NCBI GenBank assembly: GCA_900556935.1
Contig: USQL01000057.1
Span: 1 to 14,366 of the forward strand
Length of the DNA: 14,366 bases
Direction: 5' to 3'
Source of the DNA: an uncultured Eubacteriales bacterium
Lineage (GTDB): Bacteria; Bacillota; Clostridia; Oscillospirales; Oscillospiraceae
Part shown: piece by piece, positions 1-6,122 of the stretch
How positions within the stretch are numbered: the stretch's first letter is position 1
Layout: every line of letters begins with the position of its first letter
Made by a program: the position numbers and the translations under genes
Notes under the pieces: generated by a model
Told to the model about the DNA's origin: nothing
The model's database searches: none
What the model saw: the letters and a program-made list of their open reading frames with translations, nothing else

Positions 1-192
1 CTGGTTTTTCCGGTAGAAGTATTTGCAGGAAAAGGGGAATTATGTATGATGGGGGCAGCGGTGCGTTACACATGGAATGAAATTTCTACGGTTGCCGGTG
101 GCAATCGTGCGGGAACTCTATCGGTTATCCGCCGCCCCTGTTTGCAAAATACCTGCCCATTCAATCCCCCATATCCGGAACGTGCGCATTGA
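1..192 (+). other. Leading edge; possible C-terminal remnant of an upstream gene
   Basis: One frame is open from the first base to a TGA at 190-192, giving about 63 codons with no obvious domain. It could be the 3' end of a gene starting outside the window, because its stop overlaps the -35 box of the next promoter, but chance openness is equally possible. A small hairpin, TTGCC-GGT-GGCAA, lies at about 91-103. I see no RNA gene or terminator here. Confidence 0.2.
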
Positions 193-217
193 CAGGGCTG
201 GGTGGCTTTGCTATAAT
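189..217 (+). promoter_or_regulatory. Consensus sigma-A promoter of the carrier-protein operon
   Basis: TTGACA (189-194) and TATAAT (212-217) are both perfect matches to the sigma-A consensus, separated by exactly 17 bp. Transcription should start near 224, leaving a leader of about 43 nt. The promoter also settles the start of the first gene: the reading frame is open back to the TTG at 189, but that TTG is the -35 box and cannot be translated from this transcript. Confidence 0.88.
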
Positions 218-266
218 GATACAAGAATTTTTGTGCCTATTTTTTCTAGGAAACGAGGGATGCCCC

Positions 267-1778
267 ATGGCCAATGTTTTGGGTTATCTGGAGGAAAGCT
301 TCCGCCGGGTGCCGGAGCGGTGCGCGGTGACGGATGACAGAGTAAGCTACAGCTATGCGGAATTTTATCATCTGACCCGCCGACTGGGCTCCGCGCTGGC
401 GGAGCATGTGGGACAAAGGCAGGGTGTTGGAATTTATATGGAGAAGAACGCTGACGCTGTGGCAGCCTTTTTTGGGGTCCAGTGGGCAGGCGGCTTCTAC
501 TCCGTGCTGAATACGGAGCTGCCCGCGGGGAGACTCCAGCAGATTGTCGCCCAGCTGGACCCGCCGGTGATTGTCACCAGTCGGGAAAACCTTCCCAGGG
601 CCCGGGAGATTTTCCCGGAGGAGAAGCTCTGCTGCTTTGAGGACCTGGCCCTCCATACGGAGGATTCCCGGCGGCTGGGGAAAATTCAGGCCCGGGCCAT
701 TGATACGGACCCGCTTTATGTAAACTTCACCTCCGGCTCCACCGGGGTGCCCAAGGGCATTGTGGTGTCCAGCCGCAGTGTGCTGGATTTTATCGGCTGC
801 TTTACGGAGCTGTTCGGCATCACCCAGGATGACGTGATTGCCAACCAGGCCCCCTTCGACTTTGACGTGTCCGTCAAGGACATCTATTCCGCCATGAAGG
901 CGGGGGCCACCCTGGCGGTGGTGCCCCGGCGGCTGTTCTCCGTGCCCACCCAGCTGATTGACTTCCTGTGCGAAAAGAAGGCCACGACCCTAATTTGGGC
1001 GGTGTCGGCCCTGTGCCTGATTACCGGTTTCCACGCCCTGGACTACAAGACCCCGGAGACCGTTGAGAAAATTCTGTTCTCCGGCGAGGTCATGCCTCTG
1101 AAGGCTCTAAAGGAATTCCGGAAGCATCTGCCAAACGTGGCCTATGTGAATCTGTACGGCCCCACGGAGATCACCTGCAACTGCACTTACCATATTCTGG
1201 AGCCGGACCGGGACTACACCGCCGGAATCCCCATCGGGATTCCCTTTCCCAACGAGGACGTGTTCCTGCTGGACGGGGAAGACCGCCCGGTAACAGAGGC
1301 GGATACGGAGGGAGAGATCTGCGTCCGGGGCACAGCCCTGGCCCTGGGCTACTACCGCTGCCCGGAGCAGAACGCCCTGCACTTTACCCAGAATCCCCTG
1401 AACCCCAACTATCCCGAGCAGATTTACCGCACCGGAGATTTGGGAAAGTACAACGACCTGGGCGAGCTGGTATTTTCCGGCCGGAAGGACTTCCAGATCA
1501 AGTACATGGGCCACCGGATTGAGCTGGAGGAGATTGAGCGGGAGATGAACGCCATCGACGGCGTGGAGCGGGCCTGCTGCCTGTTTGATGAAAAACGGGG
1601 ACGGCTCAAAGGCTTCTACACCGGCACCATCGAAAAAGACACCCTCCATACCCTGATGAAGCAGAACCTGCCCGGCTTTATGGTTCCCGGCATCCTGCGG
1701 CAGGTGGAGGAGATGCCCCTGAACAAAAACGGAAAAATCGACCGGAAGGCCCTGGCCGCCACGGTGGGAGGAAAGTAA
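267..1778 (+). CDS. Stand-alone amino-acid adenylating enzyme (DltA/NRPS A-domain type)
   Basis: This 503-residue ANL-superfamily enzyme should activate an amino or carboxylic acid with ATP and load it on the phosphopantetheine arm of the carrier protein encoded at 3186. The start is ATG 267, behind GAGGG at 255-259. Visible motifs are the A3 phosphate loop (FTSGSTGVPKG, about 154-164), FDFDVSVKD (197-205, close to the DltA pattern), the A5 motif NLYGPTE (295-301), A7 YRTGDLGKY (387-395), and A10 NKNGKIDRK (487-494) with the catalytic lysine near 490. The size matches DltA and there are no fused condensation or carrier domains. Where DltA has FCGEVLP with the D-alanine-selecting Cys, this protein has FSGEVMP (271-277), so D-alanine is not assured as substrate. 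The stop overlaps the next start (TAATG), which implies translational coupling. The family is secure; the substrate is unknown. Confidence 0.88.
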   Translation: MANVLGYLEESFRRVPERCAVTDDRVSYSYAEFYHLTRRLGSALAEHVGQRQGVGIYMEKNADAVAAFFGVQWAGGFYSVLNTELPAGRLQQIVAQLDPPVIVTSRENLPRAREIFPEEKLCCFEDLALHTEDSRRLGKIQARAIDTDPLYVNFTSGSTGVPKGIVVSSRSVLDFIGCFTELFGITQDDVIANQAPFDFDVSVKDIYSAMKAGATLAVVPRRLFSVPTQLIDFLCEKKATTLIWAVSALCLITGFHALDYKTPETVEKILFSGEVMPLKALKEFRKHLPNVAYVNLYGPTEITCNCTYHILEPDRDYTAGIPIGIPFPNEDVFLLDGEDRPVTEADTEGEICVRGTALALGYYRCPEQNALHFTQNPLNPNYPEQIYRTGDLGKYNDLGELVFSGRKDFQIKYMGHRIELEEIEREMNAIDGVERACCLFDEKRGRLKGFYTGTIEKDTLHTLMKQNLPGFMVPGILRQVEEMPLNKNGKIDRKALAATVGGK

Positions 1779-2941
1779 TGGAAAATCTGCGGGATACCGC
1801 TTACTATCTCTTTGACTACGGCGTTTTTCAGAAGAGAATTGCCTATGTGCAGTCCCTTTTGGGGGACAAAATTCAGCTGGCCTACGCCATCAAGGCAAAC
1901 CCCTTCCTGGTAGAGGGGGCCCTGGGGCACGTGGCGCGGCTGGAAATCTGCTCCCCCGGGGAGAGCCACATCTGCGATAAGCTGGGGGTGGACCCACGGG
2001 TCACCGTGATTTCCGGCATCAACAAGACCCCGTCCTTTATTGAAAACCTGGTCGCCAACACCGACGGGCGGATTTACACCGTGGAATCCATGACCCAGTT
2101 CGCGCTTCTGGACAGCCTTTCCCGGAAATACGGAAAAACCTTAAAAATTCTTCTCCGGCTGACCAACGACAGCCAGTTCGGCATCAACGAGGAAGAGATC
2201 GAAGCCCTGGTCCGGGACCGGGAACAGTACGAAAACCTGGAATTTCTGGGCATTCAGTTCTTCTCCGGCACCCAGAAAACGTCTCTCAAAAAGCTCCGCC
2301 GGGAGATTCTGCACCTGGACGCGCTTCTGGGGACGCTGGAAGAAACATATGGCTACCGGGCCTCGGAGCTGGAGTATGGCCCCGGCTTCCCCGTGAGCTA
2401 CTTTGGGGAGGACCTGGAGGAGGCGTCCCTCATCACCGGTCTTCGCCAGTTGCTGGAGGAGATGACCTGGCAGGGGGAAATCACCCTGGAGCTGGGCAGG
2501 TCCCTGGCCGCCTCCTGCGGAACCTACTATACCCACGTGGCGGACAGGAAGACCAACCACGGCCAGAACTATCTGATTCTGGATGGGGGGATGCACCAGA
2601 TGGTCTATTTCGGCCAGTACATGGGCATGAAGCTTCCCAAGGTGACGCTCTGCGGCAAGGAGGACCAGCCGCCCACGGCCCAGTGGAACCTGTGCGGGAG
2701 CCTGTGCTCCATGAATGACATTCTGGTGAAGGCCCTGCCCCTGCCGGAGGTGGAGATTGGGGACACCCTGTGCTTTTTCAATACCGGTGCCTATTGCGTC
2801 ACGGAGGGCATCGCCCTGTTTTTAAGCCGGGATTTGCCAGCGGTCTTCATCAAAACCCCGGACGGAAAGCTCACCTGCGCCCGGGAGACCTTTGAAACCT
2901 ACCCGCTGAATATGCGGGAGGATAACCATAGGCGCCCCTGA
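1778..2941 (+). CDS. Fold-type III PLP-dependent decarboxylase (LysA/ODC/BtrK-like)
   Basis: This 387-residue protein belongs to the alanine-racemase-fold decarboxylases. The PLP lysine is Lys39 in AYAIKANP. Further landmarks are SQFGI (132-136), a glycine-rich phosphate loop at GPGFPVSY (201-208), the EPGR equivalent ELGRSL (238-243), LDGGMHQM (268-275), a catalytic Cys310 in GSLCSMND, and GAY (337-339). The stacking His of the HIGS motif in classic diaminopimelate and ornithine decarboxylases is replaced: FFSGTQ at 161-166. That departure suggests a side branch, possibly one acting on a carrier-bound aminoacyl group as BtrK does. The ATG overlaps the upstream stop by one base. The last codons and the TGA lie inside the palindromic repeat that starts at 2931, so the original C-terminus may have been altered. 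A racemase role is less likely because the decarboxylase Cys and GAY motifs are kept. Confidence 0.82.
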   Translation: MENLRDTAYYLFDYGVFQKRIAYVQSLLGDKIQLAYAIKANPFLVEGALGHVARLEICSPGESHICDKLGVDPRVTVISGINKTPSFIENLVANTDGRIYTVESMTQFALLDSLSRKYGKTLKILLRLTNDSQFGINEEEIEALVRDREQYENLEFLGIQFFSGTQKTSLKKLRREILHLDALLGTLEETYGYRASELEYGPGFPVSYFGEDLEEASLITGLRQLLEEMTWQGEITLELGRSLAASCGTYYTHVADRKTNHGQNYLILDGGMHQMVYFGQYMGMKLPKVTLCGKEDQPPTAQWNLCGSLCSMNDILVKALPLPEVEIGDTLCFFNTGAYCVTEGIALFLSRDLPAVFIKTPDGKLTCARETFETYPLNMREDNHRRP

Positions 2942-3133
2942 AAGGGGAGCTGTCAGCTCTGCTGACTGAGGGGTCCCGGCTTGACCTTAGGTCAAGCCCT
3001 GCGCCGTAGGCGCAAATACCGGGTGCCCCAGATATCCGGGTTTCAATTCCGCCTTCAGCGGAGGCTTTTCTGACGAAAAACCAGACCCCTCAGTCTCGGC
3101 TATCGCCGAGCCAGCTCCCCTTTCAGGGGAGCC
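2931..3133. repeat. Palindromic hairpin-array repeat (MITE-like)
   Basis: The ends form an inverted repeat. GGC-G/T-CCCCTGAAAGGGGAGCTG at 2931-2952 matches the reverse complement of 3112-3133 with one difference, and TGAGGGGTC recurs inside each arm. Nested within are perfect short hairpins: CCCCT/AGGGG in each arm, GTCAGC-TCT-GCTGAC (2952-2966), GGCTTGACC-TTA-GGTCAAGCC (2978-2998), TGCGCC-GTA-GGCGCA (3000-3014), TCCGC/GCGGA in the centre and CTCGGC-TATC-GCCGAG (3095-3110). There is no open reading frame. It looks like a non-autonomous mobile or REP-like unit dispersed in Clostridia. Its RNA would fold strongly between the decarboxylase and carrier-protein genes. Confidence 0.8.
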
Positions 3134-3185
3134 AATAAAATTTGTTTACTATAAAATTTTTACATACAGAAAGGAATTCGAAATA

Positions 3186-3413
3186 ATGGAAGAACTATTG
3201 GAAATTCTCAATGACATTCAGCCCGGTGTGGACTTTGAGCACGAGCAGCATCTGATTGACGATCACCTGCTGGACTCCCTGTCCATCATCTCCTTGGTTG
3301 CGGAGTTAGAGGACGCCTTTGATATCACGGTGCCCGCCGTGGAGATCATCCCCGCTAACTTTAACTCTGCCGAGGCCATGATGGAGATGATCCAGCGGCT
3401 GCAGGAAGACTGA
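3186..3413 (+). CDS. Acyl/peptidyl carrier protein (DltC-like)
   Basis: This 75-residue acidic helical protein has the phosphopantetheine attachment motif LLDSLSII, with Ser31 as the modified residue. The length equals that of DltC and of stand-alone carrier proteins. It should be converted to the holo form by a 4'-phosphopantetheinyl transferase encoded elsewhere, accept the acyl group from the adenylating enzyme, possibly present it to the decarboxylase, and deliver it to the MBOAT protein. AAGGA at 3171-3175 precedes the ATG. The AT-rich stretch at 3134-3165 between the repeat and this gene could hold a secondary promoter, but I see no convincing -35 and -10 pair. The MBOAT gene begins 14 bases after its stop. 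Confidence 0.9.
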   Translation: MEELLEILNDIQPGVDFEHEQHLIDDHLLDSLSIISLVAELEDAFDITVPAVEIIPANFNSAEAMMEMIQRLQED

Positions 3414-3427
3414 GCGGAGGAACCTGG

Positions 3428-5071
3428 ATGCAGCTGCTGACCCGTCTTTACGCCGGCGCGTACCCGGACCTGTCGGCCTTTTTCTCGGTGACCTACCTGG
3501 GGCTTTTTCTGCCTCTGGCGGTGATTTTCTACGGGCTGACCCCTAAAAAATGGAAAAAGTACGCGCTGCTTCTGGAAAGCATCGGCTTTTACTGGCTGAT
3601 CAGCGGTGTGTACATCGGGTATCTATGCCTGTCGGCGCTGGCCATCTATGGCTTTGGCCTGTGGATGCAGAATATATTTGCCCGCCGGGACAAGGCCGTC
3701 AAGGCGGCGGAACGCCCGGAGAGAAAGGCCATTAAAAAGGCCTATGGCCGCAGAGCCCGCGCGGTTTTGACTGTCGCGGTGGCGGCCCACATCGGGCTCA
3801 TTCTGGTGCTCAAATATTCCGGCTTCTTCATGACCAACGTCAATGCCCTCTTTGGCACCGGCTTTGCCATCCCGGAGTATGTCAAGCCCCTGGGCCTGAG
3901 CTTCTTCATTCTCCAGAGTGTCTCCTATCTGGTGGACGTATACCGCCAGACCATTCAGGCGGACCGGAACCTGGCCCGGCTGGGCCTCTTCCTGGGCTTT
4001 TTCCCGGGGATTGTGGAGGGCCCCATCTGCCGCTATGGCCAGACGGCCCAGGCCCTGTGGGACGCGGGCCCCATCCGGTATGAAAACCTGTGCTTCGGGC
4101 TGCAGCGGATTCTCTTCGGCCTGATGAAAAAGCTGGTGGTGGCGGATAGGCTCAACCCCATCGTGGAGGAGCTGTTTACCACCTCCGAGAGCTACCCCGG
4201 CTACATGTCCCTGCTGGCGGGAATCCTCTATACGGTTCAGCTGTATATGGATTTCTCCGGCTCCATGGATGCCGTCTGCGGCACCGCCCAGATTTTCGGC
4301 ATCGCCATGCCGGAAAACTTCAAGCGGCCCTTCTTTTCCAAGAATATCTCCGAATTCTGGACCCGGTGGCACATCACCCTGGGCACCTGGTTCCGGGACT
4401 ACATTTTCTACCCCGTGACCATGTCCGGCCCTCTGAAAAAGCTCACCGGCTCCGCCCGGAAAAAGCTGGGTAACCACTTTGGCCCCCTGGTGGCGGGCTC
4501 CATCGCATTGCTTGCCGTCTGGTTCTGCAACGGCCTGTGGCACGGGGCAGCGTGGCACTATATTTTCTTCGGCCTGTGGCATTTCGTTTTGATTCTCCTG
4601 GGCAATATCTTTGCCCCCTACCTGAAAACCGTCAACGAAAAGCTCCATTTTGGGCCGGAAAACAAGCCCTTCCGGGTGTTCCAGATGCTCCGGACAAGCT
4701 TTTTGGTGGTTCTGGGCGAAATCATCTTCCGGGCGGACAATATGGCCATTGCCGGAAGGATGATTACAAGGATTTTTACATCCTTCGATAACCCCTTTAA
4801 CCCTCTTTATTCCATCCGGGACGTTTTGCGCACGGTGTTGGAGTGCGCCAACTGCGACGTATGGGACCTGGTGGTCGTGGCTGTGACGGTGGTTATTGTC
4901 TTCGCGGTCAGCCTGCTGCAAGAGCGCGGCGTGCAAATCCGTCAGTCCCTCTCCCGCCGCCCGGTGTGGGTCCGCTGGGCCGTATGGTACGCCCTGATTC
5001 TCTTCATCGTCATCTACGGCGCCTACGGCGTGGGCTATACTCCCATCGACCCGATGTACGCGAACTTCTGA
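3428..5071 (+). CDS. MBOAT family membrane O-acyltransferase (AlgI/DltB-like)
   Basis: This 547-residue polytopic membrane protein should move an acyl group from carrier or thioester donor to a hydroxyl of an extracytoplasmic polymer. The signature is clear: PLGLSFFILQSVSYLVDVYR (154-173), FFPGIVEGPI (191-200), QLYMDFSGSMD (271-281), NISEFWTRWHITLGTWFRDY (306-325) with the conserved His near 315, and NGLWHGAAWHYIFFGLWH (368-385) with the essential His near 372. These blocks read closer to AlgI-type acyltransferases than to DltB. It is longer than DltB, with a charged cytoplasmic loop at about 86-112 and extra C-terminal helices. GGAGG at 3416-3420 precedes the ATG. It is the last gene of the operon; a terminator follows within a few bases. 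No DltD, AlgJ/AlgX or SGNH-hydrolase partner follows it in the window. Confidence 0.9.
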   Translation: MQLLTRLYAGAYPDLSAFFSVTYLGLFLPLAVIFYGLTPKKWKKYALLLESIGFYWLISGVYIGYLCLSALAIYGFGLWMQNIFARRDKAVKAAERPERKAIKKAYGRRARAVLTVAVAAHIGLILVLKYSGFFMTNVNALFGTGFAIPEYVKPLGLSFFILQSVSYLVDVYRQTIQADRNLARLGLFLGFFPGIVEGPICRYGQTAQALWDAGPIRYENLCFGLQRILFGLMKKLVVADRLNPIVEELFTTSESYPGYMSLLAGILYTVQLYMDFSGSMDAVCGTAQIFGIAMPENFKRPFFSKNISEFWTRWHITLGTWFRDYIFYPVTMSGPLKKLTGSARKKLGNHFGPLVAGSIALLAVWFCNGLWHGAAWHYIFFGLWHFVLILLGNIFAPYLKTVNEKLHFGPENKPFRVFQMLRTSFLVVLGEIIFRADNMAIAGRMITRIFTSFDNPFNPLYSIRDVLRTVLECANCDVWDLVVVAVTVVIVFAVSLLQERGVQIRQSLSRRPVWVRWAVWYALILFIVIYGAYGVGYTPIDPMYANF

Positions 5072-5076
5072 TCATA

Positions 5077-5125
5077 AAATCCACAGCTCTTTTCCAAAAG
5101 TTGGGAAGGGCTGTGGATTTTTTTG
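5077..5125 (+). terminator. Rho-independent terminator of the carrier-protein operon
   Basis: AAAATCCACAGC (5077-5088) pairs perfectly with GCTGTGGATTTT (5110-5121), with partial extra pairing of the inner CTTTTCC and GGGAAGG. It is followed by a T run and starts six bases after the MBOAT stop codon. Confidence 0.88.
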
Positions 5126-5217
5126 AAATTTGTCACTGTCTTGTCGCGGTCCGTGTGTTATCATGCAGCCAGAAAAAACAGTGGAGATCGTGGCTTCTAC
5201 CCCACCTATCAGATTAA

Positions 5218-5266
5218 AACCAATCCACCCGTCAGCAGGTTAAGGCTGGGCGGATTGGTTATTTTG
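5218..5266. terminator. Possible bidirectional terminator hairpin
   Basis: AACCAATCCACCC (5218-5230) pairs with GGGCGGATTGGTT (5248-5260) with a single mismatch. ATTTTG follows on the plus strand and TTTTAATC follows in the minus direction. No intact gene ends here on the plus strand, so it may mark the end of a lost gene or of the minus-strand module. Confidence 0.5.
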
Positions 5267-5281
5267 CATTATAAACCGCAA

Positions 5282-5637
5282 ATGGATGAGAAGAGCAGGG
5301 GAACAGAGATAGCGTATTCAGGAATCTGCGTCAGACGCATCCGGGAGCTGTGCAGGCAGCGGGGAATCGCAATCAACTGTCTGGCCGCCATGCGCGATGT
5401 AAAGCATTCTACACTGGATAATATCGTCCGGGGACTGCCAAAAAACCCAGAGCGAAAACCCTGTATAAGATCGCGCCGGCTTTTAATATGATATTGGCTG
5501 AGTCTTTGGATTTTGAAGAACCGAACGGTTGTGCCTTTGACGACGATATGGATGAAGAATCCACGGGATTTCCACTGCGCTTTACAGCGCGGCAGAAATC
5601 CCGTTTCTGTTATTCCTCTTCGGATCAGGTTTCTTAA
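5282..5637 (+). pseudogene. Frameshifted XRE-family helix-turn-helix regulator
   Basis: From ATG 5282 the frame reads as a typical small Cro/C1-type regulator: a recognisable HTH (IRELCRQRGIAINCLAAM, then STLDNIVRG) followed by PKNPE. At about 5454 the natural continuation KTLYKIAPAFNMILAESLDF moves to another frame. A single missing base after 'gagcg' would restore PERKTLYKIA. The second frame stays open to TAA 5635-5637, although its last 25 or so codons run through a palindrome at 5563-5604 and probably are not original. There is no good ribosome site before 5282. The N-terminal frame alone would make a protein with half an XRE domain. A sequencing error at this base is the alternative to true decay. 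Confidence 0.65.
5563..5615 (+). terminator. Hairpin at the end of the XRE remnant
   Basis: ACGGGATTTC (5563-5572) pairs perfectly with GAAATCCCGT (5595-5604), with an inner GCGC/GCGC pair around TTTACA. The tail TTCTGTTATT is only moderately T-rich, so termination is likely but not certain. The following 5638-5763 stretch shows no gene. Confidence 0.5.
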
Positions 5638-5763
5638 AATCAGTATCGACTGCATGATGTACATGTATTTTTGATTCAGAAATCCATCGCGGTTTTATGG
5701 GAAGCTTGTTTTCTATCCCCTGCTGCTCCATCTGATTTTCACCATATCCAGTTAAATCTGCTC

Positions 5764-6117
5764 CTATGGGTTTCCATCCGTGAAAGAGGCTGTCGGCAGA
5801 TTCCGGTACATTGCGCGGTATGCCCTTGGTGTGGTGCCGTGAACTTTTTTGAAAAATCGGGAGAAATAGTTGAAATCGTCGAATCCGCAGGTCGCCGCGA
5901 TATTGGCAATGGTCATATCAGACTGGGTCAGCAGAAACTGCGCATGCTGGATCCGGCAGGCAAGAATAAACTCCATGGGTGTTTTTCCAACAGCAGCCTT
6001 GAAAATATGGCCCAGATACTGGGGTGTAACACCCAGATCCATGGCAATTTCTCCAACCCGCAGGTTGGATGTATCATCACAGGGCGAAGCTCCCGGAGGA
6101 ACATCCGCTGCTCCCAC
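5764..6117 (-). CDS. AraC-family DNA-binding domain, N-terminal half missing
   Basis: The 117 residues consist almost entirely of an AraC/XylS two-helix-turn-helix domain. The first HTH is RVGEIAMDLGVTPQYLGHIF, followed by KTPMEFILACRIQHAQFLL, a second HTH at TIANIAATCGFDDFNYFSRF, and the family signature ending in FKKVHGTTPRAYR. Normal members are 250-300 residues long with an N-terminal sensor or dimerisation domain. Here the frame closes about 24 bases upstream of the only available start, GTG 6117, which lies five bases past the stop of the GntR regulator and has no clear ribosome site. It could be translated by coupling to that gene or be a 5'-truncated remnant. The intact DNA-binding domain and its position argue for a role with the neighbouring catabolic genes, if it is expressed. 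Confidence 0.6.
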   Translation of the reverse strand: MGAADVPPGASPCDDTSNLRVGEIAMDLGVTPQYLGHIFKAAVGKTPMEFILACRIQHAQFLLTQSDMTIANIAATCGFDDFNYFSRFFKKVHGTTPRAYRAMYRNLPTASFTDGNP

Positions 6118-6122
6118 CGTTA

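Noticed and set aside
189..266. N-terminal extension of the adenylating enzyme from TTG 189
   Set aside because: The TTG is the -35 box of a perfect promoter, and a good ribosome site precedes ATG 267.
2931..3133. CRISPR array or riboswitch in the repeat-rich spacer
   Set aside because: The repeats are inverted, not direct with unique spacers, and no known riboswitch core is visible; a palindromic mobile repeat explains the pattern.
3623..4936. 437-codon minus-strand open frame opposite the MBOAT gene
   Set aside because: It is the shadow of a conserved membrane protein, with His/Gln/Gly-rich content and no start context.
5123..5281. N-terminal extension of the XRE frame from ATG 5123
   Set aside because: The extra residues are not XRE-like and the segment contains a terminator-like hairpin (5218-5260); the HTH begins after ATG 5282.
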